Source: Proteiniphilum sp. UBA4084
GTDB lineage: Bacteria; Bacteroidota; Bacteroidia; Bacteroidales; Dysgonomonadaceae
Reading direction: 5' to 3'
Assembly: GCA_002383605.1 (NCBI GenBank)
Contig: DFYK01000124.1
Span: forward strand, 1 to 19,328
DNA: 19,328 nt
Both the position numbers and the translations under genes were made by a program. A model generated the notes under the pieces. It was not told the origin of the DNA and made no database searches. It saw nothing but the letters and a program-made list of their open reading frames with translations. Within the stretch, counting starts at the first letter, position 1, and the number at the start of each line of letters is the position of its first letter. Positions 1-7,050 of this stretch are shown piece by piece.

Positions 1-153
1 GGTGCGGAAATCTTTGTTGAAACCACATTCGCAGTAGATACAATCGAAAGAGCAGAGTTTTCCGTCGTAGGGCAACAGGTTTACTCCCAGTGAACTCCCC
101 ATTCTCCGGCTGTGTACAGGGCCATATACTATTTCATGAAAGAGAATTGTCAT
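1..153 (-). CDS. Radical SAM protein, N-terminal fragment (COG0731-like), cut by window edge
   Basis: The minus strand reads 51 uninterrupted codons from an ATG at 151-153 to the left edge, so the rest of the gene lies outside the window. The peptide contains YGPVHSRRMG (residues 10-19), then SLGVNLLP, then C34-x3-C38-x2-C41. That cysteine spacing is the radical SAM signature that binds a [4Fe-4S] cluster and S-adenosylmethionine. A GPV-(H/P)-SRR-x-G-x-SLG stretch just before the cysteines is typical of the COG0731-like Fe-S oxidoreductases. The substrate cannot be told from this fragment. No good Shine-Dalgarno precedes the ATG, which is normal for Bacteroidota. The gene lies 141 bp downstream of the YqaA-type gene on the same strand; I saw no clear promoter or terminator in that gap. 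Confidence 0.85.
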   Translation of the reverse strand, partial: MTILFHEIVYGPVHSRRMGSSLGVNLLPYDGKLCSFDCIYCECGFNKDFRT

Positions 154-294
154 ATCTGTTTAAATTAAGAACCAAGACAAAAGACTTCCTTTTTAGTCTC
201 AATTGAGGGTTGATAGCTAACATCCCAAACCGCGCCCCGAACAATCTTCCACTACCAAAGCTGATCGCTGAAAGCTGAAAGCTGACTGCTGAAT
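154..294. other. Intergenic gap with repeats, no gene
   Basis: This 141-bp spacer separates the YqaA-type gene from the radical SAM gene. It holds a five-unit heptamer repeat at its right end (listed separately) and a 10-bp perfect palindrome, CTCAATTGAG, at 198-207. I see no convincing -33/-7 promoter pair, no terminator with a T-run and no small ORF with recognisable content. Confidence 0.6.
260..294. repeat. Five tandem heptamers GCTGANN
   Basis: Five consecutive 7-bp units each begin with GCTGA: GCTGATC, GCTGAAA, GCTGAAA, GCTGACT and GCTGAAT, with no bases between them. The array stops one base before the stop codon of the YqaA-type gene (295-297). It is non-coding on both strands. It could be a slippage-prone simple repeat or part of a dispersed family. 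I infer no function. Confidence 0.8.
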
Positions 295-747
295 TCAAAA
301 CCAGGCGACAATCCGATCTGTACCGAATCCGATCAGCAGATAACGCAAAAACTTGCCCATAGTCATCGAGATCATCACCACAGGCACGTTGGACCGCATA
401 AATCCCAATGCCACCAGCATCAAGTCTCCCACTGCCGGCAGAAACCCGAAAAACCCCATCACGGCCCCTTTGCCATGCATCCACCGGATGGTTTTATCAA
501 TTTTTTCGGGTTTTATTCCGAACCACCTTACCAGCCATTCCGTTTTACCCAGCCTTCCCAGGTAGTAGCAGGTAGCACCTCCCGCTGCATTTCCGGCAGT
601 AGCAAATAAAATGCCGGTCCATATATCCATTCCTGCGGCAATTAATGCGGCAAAAACTACTTCCGAGCTAAATGGAAGAACGGTTGCTGCAAGAAAAGAA
701 GCCAGCAACAACCCCCAGTATCCGTATTCCGCCAATCCGTCGAGCAT
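295..747 (-). CDS. YqaA/DedA-family inner-membrane protein
   Basis: This 150-residue, strongly hydrophobic protein belongs to the SNARE-associated/DedA superfamily, short YqaA branch. The diagnostic pieces are an N-terminal GYWGLLLASFLAATVLPFSSE stretch (about residues 9-29), the Gly/Ala-rich GNAAGGATCYYLGR at about 52-65, and a reentrant-type FFGFLPAVGDLMLVALGFMR segment near 99-118. About four hydrophobic segments can be seen (roughly 8-35, 40-63, 94-116, 122-147). Family members are thought to take part in lipid or small-molecule transport across the cytoplasmic membrane, but the role of YqaA itself is not settled. The ATG lies 12 bp after the polA stop, so the two are probably co-transcribed. 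Tandem repeats abut both ends of the gene. Confidence 0.85.
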   Translation of the reverse strand: MLDGLAEYGYWGLLLASFLAATVLPFSSEVVFAALIAAGMDIWTGILFATAGNAAGGATCYYLGRLGKTEWLVRWFGIKPEKIDKTIRWMHGKGAVMGFFGFLPAVGDLMLVALGFMRSNVPVVMISMTMGKFLRYLLIGFGTDRIVAWF

Positions 748-752
748 AAAAT

Positions 753-768
753 TAATGTGCTAATGTGC
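753..768. repeat. Tandem octamer TAATGTGC x2 spanning the polA stop
   Basis: Two perfect 8-bp copies (753-760 and 761-768) sit between the start of the YqaA-type gene and the end of polA. Read on the polA strand the unit is GCACATTA, so the last codons of polA (GCA CAT TAG) are built from the repeat and its stop codon crosses the junction between units. In my recollection GCACATTA-type repeats occur between genes in other Bacteroidales, but I cannot confirm this here. Confidence 0.75.
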
Positions 769-3567
769 TATGAGCCAGTTCTCCCCTACTCCCAAATCCG
801 TTTTCAACGGAACCTGCAGTTCGCAAGCATGTTCCATCTCTTCCGTTACCAGTTGACGCAATACCGGAAGTTCATCGGGTAGTGCGTTGAAATTGAGTTC
901 GTCGTGTACCTGGAGAATCATCTTTGAGCGCATCTTTTCTTTCTCAAGGCGTTCAAAAATTCGTACCATGGCCACCTTGATAATATCTGCCGCACTTCCC
1001 TGAATGGGCGCATTGATGGCATTGCGTTCCGCGTAGCCCCGCACGGTAGCATTGCGGGAGTTGATATCCGGAAGATAACGTTTTCTGCCGAATATTGTTT
1101 CCACATAACCTTGTGAGCGTGCTCTGGCGATGCTTTCATCCATATAGTTTTTCACATCGGGGAAGGTCGCAAAATATTCGTCGATCAAATCTTTGGCTTC
1201 GGTGCGCGAGATGGTCAGTCTTTCCGACAAGCCAAAAGGGGTAATACCGTAAATAATGCCGAAATTGGCTGTTTTGGCTTTCCTGCGCATATCACCCGTT
1301 ACTTCCTCGAGGGGGACTTTAAAAATCTTAGCCGCTGTGGCAGCATGGATATCCTGCCCTTTGTTGAAAGCTTCCACCATATTCCGGTCTCCGCTCAGGT
1401 GGGCCATGATGCGCAGTTCAATCTGTGAATAATCAGAGGATACAAACAGGCATTCCTCGTCGGGGATGAACACCTTGCGCATCTCCTTGCCGCGCTCGTC
1501 GCGTATGGGGATGTTCTGCAGATTGGGGTTGGTACTGCTCAATCGTCCTGTTGCGGCCACCGTCTGGTTGAAGGAGGTATGTATTTTGCTTGTTCTCGGA
1601 TTGATCAGCAGTGGGAAGGCGTCGATATAGGTGCTCAATATTTTTTTTAACCCTCTTTGTTCCAGTATCTTGCCAATGATGGGATGTCTCGACCGCATTT
1701 TCTCGAGTTCTTCCTCACTGGTTTTATACTGACCTGTTTTGGTTTTCTTCGGTTTGTCGGCAATCCTCATCCTGTCGAACAGCACTTCGCCAATCTGTTT
1801 GGGAGAGTTGATGTTGAATTCAATCCCGGCCATCGTGGTGATCTCTTTCTCAATCTGAATCAGTTCCTGGGTATATTGTACTGAAAGATCCTCCAGCGCG
1901 TTCAGATCCAGGCGTACCCCCGTCCATTCCATCTCCGCGAGCACGTAAATCAGGGGTGCTTCCACCCGACAATACAGGTTGTCGAGCTGGTTCGTGTGGA
2001 TCTCTTTCTCCAGTATCTTTTTTAATTTGAGTGTGATATCTGCATCCTCGGCTGCATAGTCGGTCACAATAGCCGGATCCACGTCGCGCATGTTTCCCTG
2101 ATTTTTTCCCTTTGCTCCAATCAGCTCCTCTATATGTATCGTTTTGTAGCTTAGGTAGATCTCTGCCATGTAATCCATGCCGTGTCGAATTTCCGGATTC
2201 AACAGGTAATGGGCAATCATGGTATCGAACAGGCGCCCCTGAACCCTGATACCATAATTTCTGAGTTCCAGGATATCATACTTGAGGTTCTGACCGACCT
2301 TTTCGATGCTTCCATCCTCGAAAAAAGGACGGAATATTTCTACCTGTCGCTGTGCTTCCGTCCGATCTGCCGAGACCGGCACATAGAAAGCCTCTCCCTC
2401 TTTGTATGCAAAAGATAGACCTACCAGTTCGCTTAGCAGCGGGTCGACTCCCGTAGTTTCTGTGTCGAAGCAGACCGATTGCTGTGCACACAACTTCCTG
2501 TTCAAGGCCAACAACTCTTCCTCCGTTTGTACCATGGTGTATTGATGCGGTGTGGAGTGGATATCGGTAAAATCGGCCGGTAATGCGGAAGAGACATCTT
2601 TTTCCGGTTCAGATGATCCAACCGGTTCAACCTGATCAAAAAGGTCAAAAAGATTACCCTGTGCCGGTCTTTTTGGGGTTGTTTTCACGGGATCCAGCTT
2701 CAATACGCGGGTAAGTAAAGTGCGAAATTCCAGTTCCTCGAAGAGCTCCCTGATGGTGGTTTCATCTATCTCCCTGCGTAAAAAATCATCTTCCACCACC
2801 TCGATGGGAACATCGGTTTTGATGGTAGCCAGAAATTTTGAAAATCGGATCTGCTCGTCGTTCTCTTCTATTTTTGTCTTCAATGCCCCCTTCAGGCGAT
2901 GACTGTTTTCCAACAGGTTCTCTACGGATCCGAACTCCTGCAGTAGTTTTACGGCGGTCTTTTCACCCACTCCCGGGCAGCCGGGTATGTTGTCTGAGGC
3001 ATCACCCATCAATCCCAGCAAATCGATCATCTGACAGGGGTGATTGATCTGATACTTGTCCATCACCTTTTTGTCATCCAGCACATCAAAATCGTTGCTG
3101 CCATACTTGGGTTTGTAGATGAAAATGTGTGACTCAGCCAACTGTCCGTAATCCTTGTCCGGCGTCATCATATACACATCAAAACGCTCCTTGTCGGCTC
3201 TTTTGGCGATGGTGCCGATCACATCGTCAGCTTCGTAACCGGGCACTTCGAGTACCGGAATATTGTATGCCCTGATGATGTTTTTAATGATTGGGACAGA
3301 TAATTTAATCACTTCGGGAGTGGCTTCACGCTGTGCCTTGTACTCCTCATATGCTGTATGCCGAAAAGTAGGTCCCGGGGGATCAAAGGCGACGGCGATG
3401 TGGGTTGGATTCTCCTTTCGCAGCACCTCTTCCAGCGTATTGACAAACCCGAATACCGCGGATGTATTCCTGCCTTTTGAGTCTATACGCGGGTTTTTAA
3501 TAAACGCATAATATGATCTGTAAATGAGGGCGTATGCATCGAGAAGAAATAACTTATTTTTATTCAT
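760..3567 (-). CDS. polA: DNA polymerase I
   Basis: This 935-residue enzyme fills gaps during excision repair and removes RNA primers. All three modules are present. The 5'-3' exonuclease (about 1-290) has EADD at 112-115, TPDKD at 135-139 and MGDASDN at 187-193. The 3'-5' proofreading domain (about 345-520) looks active: DTETT at 368-372, NLKYD at 427-431 and YAAEDAD at 504-510. The polymerase domain carries motif A DYSQIELR (712-719), motif B RRKAKTANFGIIYG (761-774) and motif C QVHDE (886-890), giving catalytic D712 and D889. Residues 290-345 form a poorly conserved linker. The length is normal for a full-length Bacteroidota PolA. It diverges from the polyprenyl synthase gene across 96 bp and probably leads an operon with the YqaA-type gene behind it. 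No convincing promoter was found for it; TAACTTTA at 3597-3604 is one base off the -7 consensus. Confidence 0.98.
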   Translation of the reverse strand: MNKNKLFLLDAYALIYRSYYAFIKNPRIDSKGRNTSAVFGFVNTLEEVLRKENPTHIAVAFDPPGPTFRHTAYEEYKAQREATPEVIKLSVPIIKNIIRAYNIPVLEVPGYEADDVIGTIAKRADKERFDVYMMTPDKDYGQLAESHIFIYKPKYGSNDFDVLDDKKVMDKYQINHPCQMIDLLGLMGDASDNIPGCPGVGEKTAVKLLQEFGSVENLLENSHRLKGALKTKIEENDEQIRFSKFLATIKTDVPIEVVEDDFLRREIDETTIRELFEELEFRTLLTRVLKLDPVKTTPKRPAQGNLFDLFDQVEPVGSSEPEKDVSSALPADFTDIHSTPHQYTMVQTEEELLALNRKLCAQQSVCFDTETTGVDPLLSELVGLSFAYKEGEAFYVPVSADRTEAQRQVEIFRPFFEDGSIEKVGQNLKYDILELRNYGIRVQGRLFDTMIAHYLLNPEIRHGMDYMAEIYLSYKTIHIEELIGAKGKNQGNMRDVDPAIVTDYAAEDADITLKLKKILEKEIHTNQLDNLYCRVEAPLIYVLAEMEWTGVRLDLNALEDLSVQYTQELIQIEKEITTMAGIEFNINSPKQIGEVLFDRMRIADKPKKTKTGQYKTSEEELEKMRSRHPIIGKILEQRGLKKILSTYIDAFPLLINPRTSKIHTSFNQTVAATGRLSSTNPNLQNIPIRDERGKEMRKVFIPDEECLFVSSDYSQIELRIMAHLSGDRNMVEAFNKGQDIHAATAAKIFKVPLEEVTGDMRRKAKTANFGIIYGITPFGLSERLTISRTEAKDLIDEYFATFPDVKNYMDESIARARSQGYVETIFGRKRYLPDINSRNATVRGYAERNAINAPIQGSAADIIKVAMVRIFERLEKEKMRSKMILQVHDELNFNALPDELPVLRQLVTEEMEHACELQVPLKTDLGVGENWLIAH

Positions 3568-3610
3568 AACGGAGCCTGCAATCTGATTTTAAAACGTAAA
3601 GTTACAAATA

Positions 3611-3644
3611 TTTGTTGCGAACAGGAGAATTATTTTTACTTTTG
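3611..3644 (+). promoter_or_regulatory. Bacteroidota-type promoter for the polyprenyl synthase gene
   Basis: A perfect -7 box TACTTTTG (TAnnTTTG) lies at 3637-3644. A TTTG -33 box lies at 3611-3614, 22 bp upstream, within the usual range. Transcription would start near 3651, giving a leader of about a dozen bases before the ATG at 3664. An ATG at 3653 is out of frame with the gene. Confidence 0.7.
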
Positions 3645-3663
3645 TAATTAATATGCAGGTGGA

Positions 3664-4638
3664 ATGGATCAGAGTCAGATAATAAAGGATTTTCTACGGG
3701 AAGAGCTCCTGCTTTTCGATGAATATCTCCGTGAGGCGGTTAGAAGCAATAACCCGCGTGTGTCGGAGATGATTGACTATATATTTAACACAGAGGGTAA
3801 ACGACTGAGGCCTACACTCGTGTTGTTGACCGCAAAAGCATGCGGGCGTATTATTCCAGAGACTTATCACGGCGCTGTGACAGTGGAATTGTTGCATACC
3901 GCCACGCTGATTCACGACGATGTGATTGACAAATCGGACATGCGACGGGGAAAGCAATCGGTGAATGCAGTATACGACAATACGAAGGCGGTGCTGATAG
4001 GTGATTATCTTTTGTCTACCGCTTTGATGGAAAGTGTGAAAACGAATGATCTCACCATAGTCGGCATCATGTCGGAACTGGGTCAAAGCCTTTCGGAAGG
4101 TGAATTGAATCAGTATTCTCTGGCCAGTGAAGTCATCGTAGATGAAGACGCCTATTTCGAAGTGATCAACAAGAAAACGGCCTCGCTTATGCGCGCCAGC
4201 ATTGTCATCGGCGCCATTACAGGAGGTGCTGAAAAAGAAACGATCGATAAATTCAGCAGGCTGGGCAAGCTGCTTGGAATCTGTTTCCAGATCCGGGATG
4301 ATATTTTCGACTACTTTCGGGACGATGTGGGAAAACCAACCGGCAACGATATTCGGGAAGGAAAGATCACGTTGCCACTTATTTATGCATTGCAGAACAG
4401 TCCCGACGGTGTGAGGGGGGAAATGAAACAGATTATTGAATCACGTGATTATAGTGAGGAGAACATCAGCAGATTACTGACTTTTGCCAGAGATTATCAT
4501 GGTGTGGAGTATGCTTACAACAAGATGAATCAGTTCCTTTCCGAGGCGGAAGCGATCATCACTGATTTCGCATTCGATGGCGGCATCAAATCGCTGATGC
4601 AGCTATTTTTAACCTATCTGAAGGAACGTGCCTATTAA
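3664..4638 (+). CDS. Polyprenyl diphosphate synthase (IspB-like)
   Basis: This 324-residue trans-prenyltransferase adds isopentenyl diphosphate units to an allylic diphosphate, making the polyprenyl chain of quinones (menaquinone in Bacteroidales). Visible family marks are GKRLRP at 45-50, the first Asp-rich motif HDDVIDKSDMRRG from residue 84 (DDxxD at 85-89) and the second, DDIFD, at 212-216, followed by GKPTGNDIREGKITLP. Both Mg-binding motifs are intact. The small residue A80, five positions before the first motif, fits a medium- or long-chain enzyme rather than a farnesyl synthase, but the exact chain length is inference. It is the only plus-strand gene in the window. It has its own promoter and is closed by a strong hairpin three bases after the stop, so it is probably monocistronic. 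Confidence 0.92.
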   Translation: MDQSQIIKDFLREELLLFDEYLREAVRSNNPRVSEMIDYIFNTEGKRLRPTLVLLTAKACGRIIPETYHGAVTVELLHTATLIHDDVIDKSDMRRGKQSVNAVYDNTKAVLIGDYLLSTALMESVKTNDLTIVGIMSELGQSLSEGELNQYSLASEVIVDEDAYFEVINKKTASLMRASIVIGAITGGAEKETIDKFSRLGKLLGICFQIRDDIFDYFRDDVGKPTGNDIREGKITLPLIYALQNSPDGVRGEMKQIIESRDYSEENISRLLTFARDYHGVEYAYNKMNQFLSEAEAIITDFAFDGGIKSLMQLFLTYLKERAY

Positions 4639-4640
4639 AA

Positions 4641-4690
4641 CAGATATCACTCCGTGGGGGGGAGTGATATCTGACCTTTTCTCTTTTTCT
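4641..4690 (+). terminator. Rho-independent terminator of the polyprenyl synthase gene (possibly bidirectional)
   Basis: A perfect 13-bp stem (4641-4653 with 4661-4673; arm CAGATATCACTCC) encloses a 7-nt loop, GTGGGGG. A T-rich tract begins just after it (TTTT at 4677-4680, then CTCTTTTTCTC). Read from the minus strand the stem is followed by only four Ts, so it may also stop transcription coming from hsp20, whose stop codon is at 4692. Confidence 0.88.
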
Positions 4691-4691
4691 C

Positions 4692-5117
4692 TTATTGAAT
4701 CTCAATCTGCCTGGAACTCGGTTTCACTTCTTCCTGAACGGTAGGTATGTCCACGGTCAGAACACCATTTTCTACCTTAGCAGAAATTTTGTCCTTTACC
4801 ACATTGTCGGGGAGTATCATTCTCCTTTGAAACTGTGCATAGGAAAATTCACGTCTCAGGTAGGAACCCTTCTTGTCCTTGTCCTCGGTTTGACTTTTTT
4901 TCTCGAATTCAATCACAAGGTTGTTCGATTCATCCAGTCTTACGATGCAGTCTTCACGAGTCATTCCGGGAGCTGCTACTTCTACTGTAAAACCGTTGTC
5001 GTTCTGTTGAATGTTGATTGCAGGCACCGATTTGCTGCTCTGTTCCATCCATTCATTGCCGAAGAAATCATTGAAGACACTCGGCAGCCAGTTGTTAGTA
5101 CGTCTGATTGTTGCCAT
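4692..5117 (-). CDS. Small heat-shock protein, Hsp20/alpha-crystallin family
   Basis: This 141-residue ATP-independent chaperone is expected to form cytoplasmic oligomers that hold unfolding proteins until DnaK/ClpB act. A short N-terminal arm (about 1-33, with the family-typical NNWLPSVFNDFFGNEW) is followed by the alpha-crystallin domain (about 34-130): INIQQNDNGFTVEVAAPGM, NNLVIEFEKK, YLRREFSYAQFQRRMILP and the ENGVLTVDIP strand. The C-terminal tail ends in RQIEIQ, whose I-x-I motif docks neighbouring dimers. The length is normal. It converges on the polyprenyl synthase gene. No fully consensus -7 box lies upstream (TATCATTG at 5154-5161 has one mismatch), but a pair of identical 13-bp boxes lies 95-160 bp before the start, which suggests special control. 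Confidence 0.95.
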   Translation of the reverse strand: MATIRRTNNWLPSVFNDFFGNEWMEQSSKSVPAINIQQNDNGFTVEVAAPGMTREDCIVRLDESNNLVIEFEKKSQTEDKDKKGSYLRREFSYAQFQRRMILPDNVVKDKISAKVENGVLTVDIPTVQEEVKPSSRQIEIQ

Positions 5118-5211
5118 AATTTTATCCTTTCTTTATGTTTATTTTTCGTTATACAATGATAAATGGACAAATTATGTGCCGGATCATTCAGTAGGCTAAA
5201 TGAGCAGCACT

Positions 5212-5224
5212 AACAGACAAAATG
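5212..5224 (-). repeat. 13-bp box upstream of hsp20, proximal copy
   Basis: On the hsp20 strand this reads CATTTTGTCTGTT and is identical to the box at 5264-5276. With the bases that follow it on the plus strand, the copy forms a small inverted repeat GACA-AAA-TGTC (5216-5226). It lies 94 bp before the hsp20 ATG. A binding site for a regulator is inferred from the repetition only. Confidence 0.6.
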
Positions 5225-5263
5225 TCATAATTTTTTGCTGTAAATAGGCGAAAAAAAGCAAAA

Positions 5264-5276
5264 AACAGACAAAATG
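5264..5276 (-). repeat. 13-bp box upstream of hsp20, distal copy
   Basis: This is the second exact copy of CATTTTGTCTGTT, starting 52 bp from the first, or close to five DNA turns. It lacks the inverted-repeat extension of the proximal copy. It lies 18 bp beyond the stop codon of the metallophosphoesterase gene, just before two T-runs on the minus strand. Confidence 0.6.
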
Positions 5277-5294
5277 GCGCCGATTGTTGAGACG

Positions 5295-6863
5295 TCATTC
5301 CAGTATGCGGTAAACCCTCTTTCCAAAATGTGATTTCCCGTATCGGTCTGTTGCTTTTACTTCGATGGTGTGTTCACCGGGTGCAAGATCCAGTTTGAGT
5401 GGCGCACTCCATAGGTGGGTACTACTTACTGCGTTGGAAGGACGACGTCCCGGCAGCAGTTTGTTGGTAACGTCCCATTCATACAGCTTGGCATAATAAC
5501 TTGGGTCAACAGCCTCCATGTAATTCATTTTGTGCCATGCTCCCTGATCAATTCTATATTCTATTAAATCGTTTTTGCTTCCCATAAAGAAGTTGACCAT
5601 GATTTGTGAGGTGGTTCTGCCTTTATAGGGAACAACCCTGGGTGCAAAAATATTCATCTGATACCCTTCCTCTCTGCCGGCCACCTTGTAGTCCACAGCA
5701 TATTGATTTCCGCTGATATTCAGGAAGACATACCCCTGTGGCGTACCGTCGCGCATGGTTGCATCCGGTATGCCGTTTGAATCGTGCTTACCCGAATACC
5801 AGTCGCCTGAAGTAGTTCCCACGTTATATTCATGCAGTGGTTTGTTTCCTTTCCAGCCATTGACTTCGGTGTATTCGATCTGATCCTGATAATGGGTGTG
5901 TGCCGACATGATCAGTACATTTTCATAAGGTTTCAGCAGGTCGAAAACCCGTTGCCGGTCCTCCAGACGAAATGAACCTCCCGTATCGTCCTTCATCTGA
6001 ATATGTTGCGATAATACGACGAGTTTGTCGGCAGGGACATGTTTCAGGTTGTTTTCCAGAAAGCGAAGCTGATCCTCCCGATAACCTCCCCAGTAACCTT
6101 TACCGTCCCGCGGGTCGGGATAGAGGATGTCGTCGAGGATGATGAAATGGGCATTCCCGTAATTGAAAGAGTAGTTGGCACTCCCGAAGTTCTTTTCAAA
6201 TGTCTCATCCGAGAGCTTGTCGGTAGGTGCATCATAATTCATGTCGTGGTTCCCCATCACGTTGTACCAGGGTAGCTGCAGGTGACGCATCCTTTCCTTG
6301 TAAACGGGTTGCAGGTCGAGATTGTCGCCCACAATGTCACCCAGACTGATTCCAAACAGCGTATTCTCTTTTTTCTTTACATCCTCCACAATCTTTTTTG
6401 TGAAATAATCTAAATCCTGGATGGAGTAGGGCTGCGGATCGCCAAAGATGATCGCGGAGAAATTGTCCGGCTCCTCTTGTCTGAAAAGGGCAAAATCAAC
6501 CGACTTAGGCAACTTGCCTGTAGGAGTTGTACCCTTGTACTTGAATTTGTCTGGTGAGCCATCCGGTTTGTAGTGATAGTAAAACTGCGGGATGAAATCT
6601 TCATCCACAGCCATGCCGTATCCTTTCGGTTTGATCACGAAAATGGTGTTTCCTGCTTCTACAGGAAGCGTATAGAAGCCGTTCTTATCGGTGAGTACCA
6701 CTTCGGTTCCATTTGACACGGCCACGTTTGCAATGCCGGCTTCACGACGGTCTTTCTTCCCGTTTTTGTTTACATCCTCATACACGTATCCTCCCGCTGA
6801 TTGCTGCGAATAAGCTGCAACCGCGATAGTCAGTAAAATCAGAGAGAGTAGATTCTTCTTCAT
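5295..6863 (-). CDS. Secreted calcineurin-like metallophosphoesterase with N- and C-terminal accessory domains
   Basis: The 522-residue precursor has a signal peptide (residues 1 to about 20, MKKNLLSLILLTIAVAAYSQ), so it acts outside the cytoplasm. Residues about 24-85 form a small beta domain (GYVYEDVNKNGKKDRREAGI then TDKNGFYTLP) resembling SdrD B-type or MetallophosN modules, with a Ca-loop-like DVNKNGKKD. The catalytic domain (about 136-350) carries GDPQ (141-144), GDIVGD (175-180), GNHD (204-207), SQH (H287) and AHTH (321-324), the usual metal ligands of the calcineurin-like fold. The first motif is D-x-Q rather than D-x-H. The remainder (about 360-522) matches the MetallophosC type of Bacteroidota. 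The substrate is unknown; a phosphodiester or phosphomonoester is expected from the family. A terminator separates it from the beta-galactosidase gene and it has its own -7 box, so it is probably a separate transcription unit. Confidence 0.9.
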   Translation of the reverse strand: MKKNLLSLILLTIAVAAYSQQSAGGYVYEDVNKNGKKDRREAGIANVAVSNGTEVVLTDKNGFYTLPVEAGNTIFVIKPKGYGMAVDEDFIPQFYYHYKPDGSPDKFKYKGTTPTGKLPKSVDFALFRQEEPDNFSAIIFGDPQPYSIQDLDYFTKKIVEDVKKKENTLFGISLGDIVGDNLDLQPVYKERMRHLQLPWYNVMGNHDMNYDAPTDKLSDETFEKNFGSANYSFNYGNAHFIILDDILYPDPRDGKGYWGGYREDQLRFLENNLKHVPADKLVVLSQHIQMKDDTGGSFRLEDRQRVFDLLKPYENVLIMSAHTHYQDQIEYTEVNGWKGNKPLHEYNVGTTSGDWYSGKHDSNGIPDATMRDGTPQGYVFLNISGNQYAVDYKVAGREEGYQMNIFAPRVVPYKGRTTSQIMVNFFMGSKNDLIEYRIDQGAWHKMNYMEAVDPSYYAKLYEWDVTNKLLPGRRPSNAVSSTHLWSAPLKLDLAPGEHTIEVKATDRYGKSHFGKRVYRILE

Positions 6864-6934
6864 TTGATTTTAGTTTTTTATAATTTGTTCTGTTGATACT
6901 CAGGATTATTCATTGTCTGTAATATCATCGGGCG

Positions 6935-6942
6935 CAAAAGTA
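6935..6942 (-). promoter_or_regulatory. -7 promoter box for the metallophosphoesterase gene
   Basis: The minus strand reads TACTTTTG, a perfect TAnnTTTG identical to the box before the polyprenyl synthase gene. The nearest TTTG (6968-6971) is 25 bp upstream, longer than usual, so the -33 element is uncertain. The leader to the ATG at 6863 would be about 65 bases and contains no obvious structure. Confidence 0.5.
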
Positions 6943-6992
6943 TGTTTTTTATTTTACTTTTTCGTTACAAAAAAATGAAGTTTGTCAAACTG

Positions 6993-7021
6993 AAAAAAGC
7001 GGACATTGCTGTCCGCCTTTT
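6993..7021 (-). terminator. Rho-independent terminator of the beta-galactosidase gene
   Basis: On the minus strand a perfect 7-bp GC-rich stem, GCGGACA/TGTCCGC (7010-7016 with 6999-7005), encloses the tetraloop GCAA and is followed at once by six Ts (6993-6998). It starts 35 bp after the beta-galactosidase stop codon. Read on the plus strand the T-run is only four bases. Confidence 0.92.
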
Positions 7022-7050
7022 AACTTGTTGTATTCCGAACTCACCGGATA

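Noticed and set aside
198..207. 10-bp palindrome CTCAATTGAG as a regulator site
   Set aside because: Too short and with no supporting copy or promoter nearby.
3597..3604. -7 box TAACTTTA for polA on the minus strand
   Set aside because: One mismatch to TAnnTTTG and no TTTG at the -33 distance; mentioned in the polA entry only.
4441..4450. Second parS candidate with a CACGTG core inside the polyprenyl synthase gene
   Set aside because: Only the central hexamer matches; the TGTT and AACA arms are absent. The same holds for the core near 14540 in apt.
5190..5224. CIRCE/HrcA operator upstream of hsp20 (minus strand TTAGTGCTGCTCA)
   Set aside because: The arms do not match TTAGCACTC-N9-GAGTGCTAA and there is no matching second arm.
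5230..5294. Possible terminator after the metallophosphoesterase gene, with two T-runs on the minus strand
   Set aside because: The only stem upstream of the T-runs is about six A/T pairs with a bulge around GGCGCC; too weak to call a terminator.
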